In this document: in pieces, positions 24,001 to 33,605 of the stretch
Numbering within the stretch: position 1 is the stretch's first letter
How the letters are laid out: each line of letters starts with the position of its first letter
Origin: Rhynchopus euleeides
Lineage: Eukaryota; Euglenozoa; Diplonemea; Diplonemida; Diplonemidae
Assembly: GCA_963210315.1 (NCBI GenBank)
Contig: OY723308.1
Location: forward strand, 868,001-932,000
Length of the DNA stretch: 64,000 bases
Reading direction: 5' to 3'
Position numbers and translations under genes: made by a program
The notes under the pieces: generated by a model
Databases searched by the model: none
Seen by the model: only the letters and a program-made list of their open reading frames with translations
What the model was told of the DNA's origin: nothing

Positions 24001-27000
24001 TGGCGGGGGATATTCCAGGGGAAGGGGCGGAGGTGCGGTCGGTGCCCTTCAGCACTGCGGCTGCCCTCAGCGCGATCCGGCGTGTCGTGGCTCTGAATGT
24101 GACGCAATCCTCTGCGGAGATAGTGGTGTCGCATGACCCTGGCATCTCAGGTGAGCTGCGGTATCTCGTCCGCCCGTCCGATGGGCAGGTATGTGATCCT
24201 TTCTCTTTTTTGGGGGTTTTTCGTTTCTGTTTTTTTCTGGTTTTTCTGCTGCTGCCTGGATCGGAGAGACGGGTCTGTCTCCTCCTCCTCCAACCCCCCA
24301 TCGGCATGCTCGTTGTTCAGTGTCAAAACCCATGGGGCACCGCTTTGGGAAACAAAGGCATCGAACCTCTCGTTCATCGCGATATTGCGACTCTGCATGC
24401 CACTCTCCTGGCTGTCTCCACCACCACCAAACCACCACCCACAGGCCCCCACCCCAGACGACATGTGCGGTGCACCCACCTGCGCCGTGCAGCCCTCCGA
24501 AACCTCCGTGATGCTCGACGGGCTTACTGAGGTATACATCTCACACACCCTCCCCCACCCTCCCCCCCCCTCCCCTTCCCCTCCCCTTCCCCTGTGTGAT
24601 TATCCCGGAACTATACAATGCTCGCATCCAAAAGGTCTCCCACACACCATCTCTCTCCCCCCCACCACAGGGCAAGCGCTACACCGCATTCGTCTGCATC
24701 AAGGGGAGTGAGGGCGAGGGCAGCTCCCGGGTGGATTTCGAAACCCAGGGCAAGCCGCCCTCTGTGGTTTCGCTGCGGTGCGATGGGGTCAACGGAGGTC
24801 TTGTTGTGACCTGCAGGACGAAGGGGCAGGAGGGGCGCCTCCATTGGGCCGTGCGCAAGAGAGACACCGGTTCGGATGCCAACCCCACCCCAACGCCTCA
24901 CGACATTCTCGTCGGGACTGGCTACGACAGATGCGGGATGTGCACCCAGGTCGACCGCCCCACCGGGCTCGACTGCGAGGTTGTCGTCCACAGCCTTGTC
25001 TCCGCAGAACACCTCAACGGGCTCCGAGGCAAGGTCATCCCTGTGGGAGACAGCGACACCGACGCGGTCCTCGTCGACCTGGGCTCCTCAGGACGCCACA
25101 TGATCAAACTCCGCAACCTCCGGAGCGCAGACGAGGAGGACCCCGGCAGCCCCGAGAGGTCGTCGGGCGACACCCTCACCACGAGGATTTCAATTCCAGG
25201 CCTCACCCCGGGCACCGCATATGATGTCTACCTCCTCGCTGCCAGCTCGGATGGGAAAACCTCTGCTGACGAAGTCCATTCAGCAACCGGTGAACCGCTC
25301 ACCCCACCCCCAAGCATCAGGTCTCTGAGGCAGACGCGCAGCGGCGTGTCTGACAGCACCGCGGTGGCTGTTCTGTCTGGGGCAGGGAGGGTGCATGCCA
25401 CAGTCGCCCCTCTGGGGTCCACCCTGTCCATCGAGGAGTTCTTCGACAGGAGGTCGCAGACAGCCACTGCGGTGCCACAGGGGGAGCACGGGGTGTTCGC
25501 AGCGGAGCTGCGCTGTACCCCACCCACCGACCCTGCCACCGGGGAGCCCTGCCGGGAGTTCACTCTGTTCGCCCTCCAGGATGTCCCCGCCGGAGGTGGG
25601 GCGGATGAGCAGGGGTTTGCGACCAACCCATCGTCACGCCTCACCTCCACCACGCTCCGCATCGCGGAGCCTGTCCCCGAGATTGCCTCCGCGAGGATCA
25701 CCGCAACGGCGACAAACGGCTGCACCGTCGCCGCAGGGGTGTCTGGGCCTCCGCCGGACCTCCTCCACTGGGCTGTCACCCGGCGTGGGGTGGAGATCCC
25801 TGCCGCAGCGTTTGTCATACCGGAGGTTGCCTCGCAACCCTCTCTCTCCACCACAGGGGGCGGGAGGAGGCGCGGGGCAAGCCTGGTGCCAGGGGCTGAG
25901 AAGATTGTCGCCTCCGGTGTCGAGCGGGAGGAGGCCCCGCGGGGGGCGGGGGCTCAGCCCGGGGAGGAGGTTCCGCAGGGGGCGGAGGGGTTTGAGTTCT
26001 CCATTGCCTCCGCGATGCTGGAGCCGAACACATCCTACGACCTCCATATCGCACCCACCGTGGGCGGTGTGGCCCCGGGAGGGGCGCTCCCCGAGGGGTT
26101 GGTGCCGCACACCCTCCCCTTCGACACAAAGCCTCGCGCCGCGGTGGCGCTTGCAAAGATCGATGCAGTGGCATCGCCTTCCGCAGGATCCAGAGACTCA
26201 GGCTCCGCCGACATCTCCGTCGCAGCGCCTGGGGGTGCCTCCGGGAGCGCCGTGGTTCGGATTCTCGGGGGTGGGGGCGAGGTTCTCAAGGAGACCCCCC
26301 CGTTCCCCATCACATCCGGCGCGGGCGCAGTGAGGGTCGATGGGATTCCCCCATCGGAGGGGGGCTACGAAGCGCAGGCGGTTGGCGTCTCCGTCGATTC
26401 AACAGGCCCTGCAGCCCCATCGCCTCGCTGGGACTCCCCCGAGGCTGTCACATGCTCCTTCCAGATGAAGCCAAGCGGGACACCTTTGGTGAGCTCTGTG
26501 GAGGTCGATTCGGTGGAACAAACCTCTGCGGTGCTGCGCATTGCCTTCTCCTCTGCAGGGGGCGTGCATTACCTTGTCAGGCCCGGGCCTCCAAAGGCTG
26601 CGGATGCAGAGGACGTGGAGACATGGGGGACGCAGGTCTCCTGCGCCACCCCCTCAGGGGGCGTGCAGGAGGTTGTGTTGGAAAAGCTCCACCCTGACAA
26701 GGACTACAGCGTTGCGGTCACATCAGGGGGTGCGGACGCGCCGCTCATAAAGGCGTTTAGGACAAAGGAGATGCCTCCCCCGGAGAGCATCGTGGAGTGG
26801 CTGCAGGTGGTTGACCAGACAGATGTGTCGGGTGTGGCGGAGTACTCCGTTGCAAAGCCCGGGATGTTCTACTGGGCTGCGGTGCCCGACACACAGGCTG
26901 CCCCCACCAGCCAGGAGGTGAAGTCGTGGAAGAACAACCCGCCCCAGGGGGTCGTGTCCGGTGTGGAGAAGCCGCGGGCAGAAGGGAAGGAGAAATTCAC

Positions 27001-30000
27001 ACTCCCAAACCTCAAGCCGGGGTCGGGGTACCACGTCTATGCTGTGACCTCGGTGGAAGCTGCTCTGGGCAACCCCATCCGAGTTGAGGAGTTCCGCACC
27101 GAAGACTCTCTGGATGACGCAGGTGGTGGCGGTGGTGGCGATGCCCCGCCTGGTTACCTCGAGGCTGTGCAGGGTGGTGCGAAGGGTGCGAAGGCCGGGC
27201 CTTCTGTGCGGCAGCCGACTGCCTCAACCTCGGGGAGTAGCGAGGAGGAGGATGAAGAGGAGGATGAGACGGAAACAGAGACCGCAACCGAGACTGCGAC
27301 GGAGACGGAGACCGAGACTCTGGCGGAGTCGGAGTCTACCTCCGCACAGCTTCCGAAGAACTTCCCGAAGAGGACCTTTGCGGAGGAGGAAAGAGATCCG
27401 ATTGGCCATACGGTGGACATCAGCTGCATTTCGCAGCCCCAGTATCTCAAAGCGCTGTTCAACGTGACGAAGTATAACCCGGATCAGACGCTCCAGGCGG
27501 TGTCGAAGCGGGAGCGCGTCTGGGTTCTCGATTTCTTTGACAGGACATTCACCAACCTCCCTCCCCTGAAGACCCCCGAGGAAACCCTCGTGGCTGCAAA
27601 GGGGAAGGGTGCGAAGTCGCTCTCCCACAAGAAGCTCTTCCGATGCGAGCGGGATCTGGAGAACCTGCGGAGGGTGCGTGTTAAGTTCTTCGGGGTGGAC
27701 CACCCCTACGACCTCCTCTTCGAGTCTGTGGCGCATAGGCAGCGGTTCTACGAATGCACCAAGGCGTTGCGGAATGGGCTTGTCTGGGCGCCTTCCCTGT
27801 GCCCCGCGCTGCCCGGGCCCCACTGCTTCTCGCTGAAGATCCGGGGGGAGACGAGTGCCCCCGTGATGGGGTCGCTGTCAGGCAGGCAGCACCTCAAGGG
27901 GAACACGGAGATCAAGGTGAGCAACGTGCCCTGCGACGAGACGAAGCTGTGGGTGGGTACCATCGACCTGCAGAGCATCGGCCTTCCGCGTGACCTCGAC
28001 TTCAGCAAGTGGATGCCGCACGGGCAGGATGTGTACGTTGTTGGGTTTGTCGACGTCCCCACAGAGTACCAGGGGACGACCCGCCTGCTGGACAAGCTGG
28101 TATGTCTTGCCGCCACATTTTTTATGGTTCCCCTCCCAACCTGGAGGCGGTGTGGAAGCGTCAACGCATCAAACGAAGTATCAAAGTAGTAGAGGAAGAG
28201 CGGCAGAGTTGAAGTGTCACTTTTCAGCTCTGTGTGTGCTATATTTTTCTCGCCTTCCCTCAATCCCGCAATCGCAACCCACCCGATATTTTTCCCTTCT
28301 GCCCTGCAGGTCGAGCATGTCGGAGAGGGTTACGTCCCGCTGATCTCCACGGAGCGTGAGCCGGGGAAGCGGACCGTCGCGCTGGTTGTGGTGACGACGA
28401 GCCAGAAGGTGAGCAAGGTGTCCAACACAGAGGCATGGACAGGGCAGCACACGCGCAAGTCGAAGAAGAACATGAGCCTCGGCAAGGCGCTGTCGTCTAG
28501 CGTGACCGACGCGGTTGCGGTGTCCTTCTCCCTCAACGAGACGCCTGTCGCCTTTGTGTGCACCAAGGTGCGCCCCATGCCTGAGGAGGAGGACGACCCA
28601 TCGGTATGACATGACGTCACACACACACCGCCCCTCCTCCCTCGAGGGACCCCAGGGAGGTCGGCTCGAGGCACAGTCGGGAAAAACAACAGAACTGCAG
28701 GTCATCCCAAATGCACCCCCACCCCTATCACACAACCCCACCCCCTGCAGGTGCGCAACGACATCATGAGGGACCTGCTGATGCGCGTGCAGGTGGGGTT
28801 GGGTGTGGTGGACATCTCCGTGCGTTTCCACCACCTGTTTATACTCGGCTCTCTCGCCTATGGGTTTGACGGGGAGCCGGAGATGGTCACTGCGTGGGAG
28901 CGCTTGAGTGCCATGCCGCCCACTGCGGATGTCTTGCAGATGCAGATCGAGGACAGGCTGGCGTTCGTTGATTTCGTGGAGGGGGACCTGGAGCTCGTGC
29001 AGGAGTTTAGGGAGTTCTCCCTCGAGCAGCGTGTGCTGTCGAAGTCGTACCCTGGCCTTGAGTTGGAGAACATCTCCTACAAGGCATTCAACGTCGGATC
29101 GGTATGCCCTTGGTTTGTGAGAGATGGAGGGATGGAGGGATATGTCAGAGAGATTCTTTCTGAAGGAGAGAGAGAGAGAGAGCCCCCACTCACTCCCCAG
29201 TGTGCTACATACTACCCCATGCGATGCACGAGGGGTCGCAGCAAAAGCAAAAAAAGATCAAACATCCCCCCTTTTTGCAATGTTTTATGCTCAATGCGGC
29301 GGGGCCCATCCCCTTCTGCATGTCTCTGATTCAACCATCATTCACCCCATCACTCTCGCCTCTTTTCTGCCACAGGGGCGCCATGCCGTGGCGAGCGTCT
29401 ACAACTTCAAGGCACAGTTGGTGTTTTTGGAGACGTTTGCAAACCCGCCTCCGGCGAAGGTGTCGTTCCGCCTCGACACATGCATGCTGACCTGCCAGAC
29501 CGTGGAGCGCCAGTCGCTGCTGGGGCGGGTCCGCGGGGCCAGCCGGATGCAGCAGCCCGACTCGCCCACACTCTCACACAAGTCCAGCACCCACAGCCAG
29601 CGCAGCACCTCCAGCAAAGACTCGGGGCCTCGCAGGAAGTCCATCATGTCCAGCTTGGAGAACGCCGCCATGGCTCCTCAGGAGGAGTACGAGCTGTCGG
29701 GCAAGCCTGGCCTGCAGCGCCCCTACTGCCTCATGTTCGCAGAGTTTGCCGAAGGCGCCTATCGCACAGGGGTGATGCAGCAGGATGAGAACACGGGTCT
29801 CCCCGCCACCACGGAGTGCCCTGTGATGGTGCCCTCCACGCATGCCGAGCTGTACCTCGAGCGGCAGTTCCTCCTCTTCTCCGTGAAGAACGACGCAGGG
29901 AACAGCCCGACAGGGCGGGTCGACATGAAGAAGGGTGACTACTTCGCCTCCGCCGTGCTCCCCCTGAAGAATGTGCTGATCTCGCAGGACGGGCGGGCCT

Positions 30001-30461
30001 CCTTCTGCATCCCGCTGTACTACGCAGGCACCCTCAGTGGAGGGACGCTCACAGGGATCATGAGGCTTTCCCGCACCGACCAGGGCAGTGTGCAGGGGAG
30101 GCCTGAGATGGCATCGTCGTCGGAGATAGTCGTGGAGACTGTGTTTGAGATGGAGAGGCGTTCCGTCACGAAGCGGTCGTTTGACGGGGCGAATCTTCAG
30201 CCGAAGGATCCTCCCGCGTGGTGCAATGAGGCGCTGACGGCTGCGACGCCGAAGGGGAATTTTATTCTGCCGCCGGGTTGGATCTGGCAGGATGACTGGC
30301 GTGTCCATGTCACAGCTTCCAGCGATGCGGATGGCTGGCAGTACGCCGAAAACTTCAAGTCGGGGGAGTGGACTGAGAAGAACAAGTTTTCCAACAGGGC
30401 ACGGAGGAGGAAGTGGATCCGGACGCGTGTTCTTGCAAGCAAAGGCAGTGCCACGCTCTGA
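1..30461 (+). CDS. Giant multidomain coiled-coil/beta-module protein with C-terminal PH-like, pseudo-5-phosphatase, C2-like and DysF domains (5' partial)
   Basis: The reading frame is open from base 3, so the start lies left of the window. Exons: <1-24188, 24445-24531, 24671-28099, 28310-28603, 28751-29101, 29376-30461 (TGA). All five introns are GT-AG and phase 0, and together they give about 9,810 residues. Order of parts (residue 1 = base 3): alanine-rich helical repeats (~1-5600), long coiled coil (~5625-7025), about 14 fibronectin-like beta modules (~7030-8930), acidic Glu/Thr linker, PH-like fold, degenerate inositol 5-phosphatase fold, C2-like fold and a DysF domain at the end. I know no family with this full architecture. 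From the parts I infer a structural or tethering protein that meets membrane through its C-terminus; the phosphatase-like part should be inactive. The exon joins restore continuous domains, which supports the gene model. The N-terminal cell address is unknown because the 5' end is missing. Confidence 0.88.
1291..1697 (+). repeat. Homogenised intragenic repeat, copy 1
   Basis: A 407 bp in-frame segment that recurs without indels at 5848-6254 and 8986-9392. By eye it differs from copy 2 at only about two bases, both silent. It encodes about 135 residues, from GARGVANSLWG to EAATRHP. Confidence 0.95.
5848..6275 (+). repeat. Homogenised intragenic repeat, copy 2
   Basis: Near-identical to copy 1 over 407 bp. 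It stays almost identical to copy 3 for a further ~21 bp at the 3' side (the DARPGLK codons), then diverges. Outside this block the surrounding higher-order units are only loosely alike. Confidence 0.95.
8986..9413 (+). repeat. Homogenised intragenic repeat, copy 3
   Basis: Near-identical to copy 2, with about two silent differences over 407 bp. The upstream codons (TGACAG instead of CGGCAG) already differ, which marks a sharp left boundary of the identical tract. Diverged relatives occur near 12180-12610 and 16300-16620. Confidence 0.95.
16880..21080 (+). other. Long coiled-coil region of the giant protein
   Basis: About 1,400 residues rich in Glu, Leu, Gln, Lys and Ala with heptad spacing of Leu, almost no Pro or Gly, and typical runs such as ELEKEAVEL and LEEGRDSLARDV. 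It is the type of rod seen in golgins, myosin tails and centrosomal or flagellar-attachment proteins. Sequence alone cannot say which; the length would give a rod of roughly 200 nm if continuous (0.149 nm per residue, inference). Confidence 0.85.
24189..24444 (+). other. Intron 1 of the giant gene
   Basis: GTATGTG donor after codon SDGQ; acceptor CCACCCACAG. Phase 0, 256 bp. It ends the very long first exon in this window. Confidence 0.85.
24532..24670 (+). other. Intron 2 of the giant gene
   Basis: GTATAC donor, pyrimidine-rich body, CACCACAG acceptor; phase 0, 139 bp. The preceding 87 bp exon (24445-24531) encodes exactly 29 residues and joins LDGLTE to GKRYTAF, completing a beta module. 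Confidence 0.85.
27100..27375 (+). other. Low-complexity acidic Glu/Thr linker
   Basis: A Gly-rich patch is followed by a run of alternating Glu, Asp and Thr (EEEDEEEDETETET type), then a Ser/Thr stretch. It is likely a disordered hinge between the beta modules and the C-terminal cassette. Confidence 0.8.
27400..27765 (+). other. PH-like domain in the giant protein
   Basis: About 120 residues with the strand pattern of PH folds: VTKY..., then R-x-W-x-LDF, a variable loop, HKKLFRCERDLENL, then YDLLFES and a final helix (HRQRFYECTKAL). In PH folds this order gives seven strands capped by a helix that often binds phosphoinositides. The assignment rests on pattern only; basic residues in the first loop are modest. 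Confidence 0.5.
28100..28309 (+). other. Intron 3 of the giant gene
   Basis: GTATGT donor after LLDKL; acceptor TGCCCTGCAG before VEHVGEG. Phase 0, 210 bp, inside the phosphatase-like fold. Confidence 0.88.
28604..28750 (+). other. Intron 4 of the giant gene
   Basis: GTATGAC donor after EEEDDPS; acceptor CCCCCTGCAG before VRNDIMRD. Phase 0, 147 bp. Confidence 0.88.
29102..29375 (+). other. Intron 5 of the giant gene
   Basis: GTATGCC donor after AFNVGS; acceptor TTCTGCCACAG before GRHAVASV. Phase 0, 274 bp; contains a short GA run. Confidence 0.88.
29700..30110 (+). other. C2-like domain in the giant protein
   Basis: About 130 residues after the phosphatase-like fold, with alternating strands (PYCLMFAEF, ELYLERQFLLFSV, DYFASAVLPLKNVL, ASFCIPLYYAG, GTLTGIMRLS). 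The ending, L-x-G-T-L-x-G-x-I-x-L, is typical of C2 domains found after IPPc domains in SHIP- and OCRL-like enzymes. A Ser-rich basic stretch (near 29565-29660) precedes it. Confidence 0.5.
30250..30440 (+). other. Dysferlin/peroxin (DysF) domain at the C-terminus
   Basis: About 60 residues with the DysF hallmarks: PPGWIWQDDWRV, then DADGWQYAENF, then W near GEW, and RARRRKWIRTRV. The N- and C-terminal halves each carry the Trp/Arg signature. DysF occurs in dysferlin, TECPR1 and fungal peroxins, where it is linked to membranes. Its presence ten residues before the stop marks a complete C-terminus. Confidence 0.85.
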
Positions 30462-30652
30462 GATCCTCCCAGCCGGTGCTGAAGGGAGAGCATATATAGT
30501 ATAGTGGTGTGAAGAAGTGTAGAAGAGATGAAGGTCGTGAGACCTGAATGAAAGTGAGAGAGAGAAGGATATTTCGCCGAATCGCGGGATCCAATTTATT
30601 ATGGGCGGAGCTTCTCGGAACTTGGAGGGGGGGGGGGGTGGTTCTCTCCCTG
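30462..30652. other. 3' flank of the giant gene, no gene seen
   Basis: Presumed 3' UTR and spacer: an AT-rich TATATAGTATAG stretch near 30492, then a G run near 30627. No other feature is recognised. Confidence 0.6.
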
Positions 30653-30661
30653 CACGACGCG

Positions 30662-30897
30662 CTGTCGGGGTCTTCGACTGTCGATTCGACAGTCGAATCG
30701 ACAGCAAAATCGACTGTCGACTGTCGACAGGTCGACTGTCGATTCGACTGTCGACCCGTCGACAGTCGACAGTCGATTTTGCTGTCGATCGACAGTCGAT
30801 TCGACCTGTCGACAGTCGACAGCTGTCGACAGCTTACTGTCGACAGGTCGACAGTCGATTTCGACAGCTATACCTGTCGACAGCTTCGACAGGTCGG
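30662..30897. repeat. Left palindromic CTGTCGA array
   Basis: Dozens of overlapping CTGTCGA/TCGACAG/GTCGAC words in both orientations, separated by 0-6 bp of A/T, so that the stretch can fold on itself in many registers. It is not a simple tandem repeat, because spacing and orientation vary. Confidence 0.9.
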
Positions 30898-30983
30898 ATA
30901 CTGGTTTACTGACCGGTAGACAGCCTGAGTGACCTGACCCGGTCACTCAGACACTGAGTCATCTCAGACCCGTGGGTTTCTTT

Positions 30984-31267
30984 ACCAGTTTCAGATTCAG
31001 ATCTGCTGATCCAGAACCGCACCCTCTCCTTCCACACCAATTGTATCAGCTGCTCATGGGTCCGAGTGACGACGATAGCAATGACGATGGCTCCATAGCA
31101 AAGATGGCTACCACTGTCAAAGCTCATCTGGAACAGAAACTGTCCCAGATGGAAGTCTCCTGTATAAATACAGGGTTCGGGTTTCCCACGAGTGTAACGC
31201 AGATACGTGCAGGTGTGTCAAGAGAGTGTGCAGCTCACAGCAGTTCCTCATCCTTGGTTCTGAACCC
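30984..31267 (+). repeat. Direct repeat, copy A
   Basis: Aligns with 32808-33066 in the same orientation at about three quarters identity by eye. Shared anchors are CCAGAACCGCACCC, CTGCTCATGGG, CCATAGCAAAGATGGCTACC, CACGAGTGTAA and GCAGCTCACAGCAG. It could be a tandem unit or an old terminal repeat of an inserted element; no coding parts support the latter. Confidence 0.75.
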
Positions 31268-31936
31268 CACAGTTCTTCGAATCACAGGGACAAGATCCAA
31301 ACGATCAGGCTTTCCCGGACGCGCGGGGTTCAACTGGTGAAGACCGTTGTTGAGAGACCGTAGCGGAGGTCGACGTAGGCTTATCGCATGCTACGGCAGG
31401 GATGAGGACTCAGCCGCCACCCCGGTGGTTTGCAGGTTGAACAGGTTGTGTGGTTCCACTGTTCAACGTAGGTCGGCCTGTCTGATAAGACTCAGCCACC
31501 CTGCGGGTCAATTTATTCCAAAAAAAGACGCCTTTGTGACCAAAAGGCAAAATTTCCTCCCGTCAGGCTCCCGTACCACAGAGGCCCGTTGCGGGTTGCC
31601 TCTGTGTATGTGTACGTTTTGCGATGACGGGGTGTGGAACCTGGCGTAGACCGAGCTACAACCAGGCCAGTGTTTAAGATACTGTTATGAAAAACGGGGC
31701 TTAGCCCCGGTTTTTGAGATTTTGCCCCGAAAAACCGGGGGTGCCTCTTTTTTTTTTCCACCGGGATTTTTCTGAGATTCTGTCCGGGTACTATTCCAGG
31801 GTACTTTTTGGCCAGAGGAGGCCGGGGCCAAGAGCACAGTGCCCTGCCCCAGGGTTAGCCCGATGAACCTGTTGAGCACAACGGGTGCACGTTGACTACA
31901 TGCGGCGTGCGACTATGGAGCAGAATCAGCTGTTCG

Positions 31937-31983
31937 CTACCGTGGCCTCCGGCGGCTGGGGGGCTCCGCCCCCCAGACCCCCC
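31937..31983 (+). repeat. Dispersed GC-hairpin repeat, copy 1
   Basis: CTACCGTGGCCTCCGGCGGC followed by GGGGGGCTCCGCCCCCC and AGACCCCCC. The second part is a perfect hairpin. Other copies are at 32105, 55588 (reverse), 61287 and 61459. Confidence 0.9.
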
Positions 31984-32104
31984 TGTGCCGTCTGCCTGTC
32001 TTATATCCAACACCCTTTGGGGTCAATTGGGGATGGAATACAGACCACCCCGGGAGGATGCAGGCAGCTCACAGAATCGTACGGTTACAAGGAACAGATG
32101 CTCA

Positions 32105-32151
32105 CTACCGTGGCCTCCGGCGGCTGGGGGGCTCCGCCCCCCAGACCCCCC
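32105..32151 (+). repeat. Dispersed GC-hairpin repeat, copy 2
   Basis: Identical core to copy 1, 168 bp downstream. Preceded by GAACAGATG and followed by CATGTGGCCTGTGCCTGTCC, flanks that are shared with copy 5. Confidence 0.9.
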
Positions 32152-32807
32152 ATGTGGCCTGTGCCTGTCCAGAACCAAGTCTGCAAGGGCAACCTGCGGT
32201 GCTTTCAACACCACCGCGCTCTCCCGAACGCCTTTCTCATCGAGTGGCTCCTTCGCGTTGGCGCCAAGAAGGAGCGCGCTCCTCTCGGACCTGGCAGCGG
32301 CCCCCGCAGAGGAGCCACCCTGCCCATCCCAGTTGAGTGGCGTGGGGTGGTGTGTTGTGGGAAGGGAAAGCCCTTCCAGTTGGAGAAATGGCTGAAATTT
32401 TACCCCCGATTACCCCCGGTTTTCGGCGCGCAGCCCGGAACCCTATCTTTTACCCTGAACCAGGCGCCGTGGGTCAATTTTTTTAGAAAAGGCCTTGACC
32501 AAAGGCATCCCCCTAACACTTAATTGCTCTGCTTCAACCTGAACCGACCCTCTAGGCAGCGTGAGGTGGCTACGTCGAGCCACTTCGTGGACAGCTGCAG
32601 TTCCCTTCCCTTGTGTTCCTCTGTCAGGGGAACAACACAATAGCAGCACTTACGTATCGTTTCATTTCAGTCAGCCAAGGAAAGTCGAGGAGTTCGAGCC
32701 GTTGAACAGTAACCAGAGGATGACAAGCAGGTTGAATATGAAGCAGTGATCTCCTGTGTACCCTTGGACCCACATTGAACTCGAACTGAAGCCCTCAGTC
32801 GTCCTTG

Positions 32808-33066
32808 ACCAGATTCAGACCCGCTTTTCCAGAACCGCACCCCCTCCCTCCACTCCAAGTGTATCCGCTGCTCATGGGCCCACGTGACCACAAAGACTTA
32901 ATCGTGACTCCATAGCAAAGATGGCTACCACGCTCAAGATCATCTGTGAACAGACGGCGGTCTCCTGTTTCCAGGGGTATGGAATTACCACGAGTGTAAT
33001 GCAGATACGGTAGGTGTGTCAAGAAGGTTTGCAGCTCACAGCAGGTCGTCATCTTCGTTCTGAACC
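32808..33066 (+). repeat. Direct repeat, copy B
   Basis: Partner of copy A, about 1.8 kb downstream in the same orientation. It shares the same anchors and carries small indels. Confidence 0.75.
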
Positions 33067-33605
33067 TTGGTTCTGAAGTCGACAGCTCCTCAAGTCGGAG
33101 GCACACAAAGGATGGGTTCCGCAACTGTCCAACTATCTACAGACTCACAGCCCAGAAGGTGCAGTCCAGGTTCCACAGAGCAAATTAAATGTTAGCATTT
33201 CTGCACAACTACCGTATCGCAAATCGCAGCGGCGGTAGAAGTGACTGACTCTAAAACGGCGAGGTATCAGTCTTGACGCTGGAAAATTCCGTTCGGAAAT
33301 ACCAAACACATCCACAGAAAGTGGGAGGAATGGGCGCCAAGATGATGCGAACGATTTTTGGGGGGAGGAGGGGGGGGACTGCCCTGTATCGTGATACCCG
33401 TGAGGGCAAAAAAATACAGGGCAGGGAGGCACAGGCGCAGACACAACAGGGGCAACACATAGGCAGGCAACACTGGATGCAGGGCCAGAAGAAAAATGTT
33501 CTCTCGGCTGGGGAGGGAGGGGGGGAGAATTGCTGACGAAATCGGAACGGCTCCAGAGTCACGACCCGATTCCACGATTCCAAGAGAGTGACGAGTCAAA
33601 AAAGT

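Larger units (their letters stand above)
21085..27075 (+). other. Array of about 14 fibronectin-III-like beta modules with SH3-like inserts
   Basis: Repeats of roughly 100-200 residues share the pattern (S/T)xxxVxLxV...PGxLxWxVxPxG, then a Tyr-containing strand (YxVYxxA or YxLHxxP). Clear module starts fall near 21085, 21555, 21955, 22290, 23035, 23400, 23735, 24080, 24755, 25310, 25670, 26140, 26480 and 26785. Small SH3/KOW-like inserts with LNGKxGxV sit near 22445-22610 and 24978-25135, and weaker ones near 21290-21415 and 22674-22790. Such modules are usually binding or spacer units; here they lie between the coiled coil and the lipid-binding cassette. Introns 1 and 2 fall inside the eighth module. 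Confidence 0.7.
27820..29480 (+). other. Degenerate inositol polyphosphate 5-phosphatase (IPPc) domain, predicted inactive
   Basis: Spread over four exons. Landmarks of the IPPc fold are recognisable: KLWVGTIDL (family: TWNVNG type), DVYVVGFVDV (family: DIYVIGFQE), a TG...MSLGKALSS stretch (family: TG..GNKG), PVAFVCTKV (family: FxNxHL) and LFILGSLAYGFD (family: FWLGDLNYRI). At the key positions the residues differ: WN to ID, QE to VD, H to K, GDLN to GSLA. The PTYKY and PAWCDR motifs are not visible. The family cleaves the 5-phosphate of phosphoinositides with Mg2+; this copy should keep the fold but not the chemistry. Confidence 0.65.

Noticed and set aside
31885-32523. 212-residue open frame in the palindrome-bounded element
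   Set aside because: It runs through two GC-hairpin copies that translate to the same Gly/Pro string; no domain and no start context.
30984-33066. LTR retroelement bounded by the two direct repeats
   Set aside because: The repeats are diverged and no coding part of such an element is seen between them, so I keep only a repeat call.
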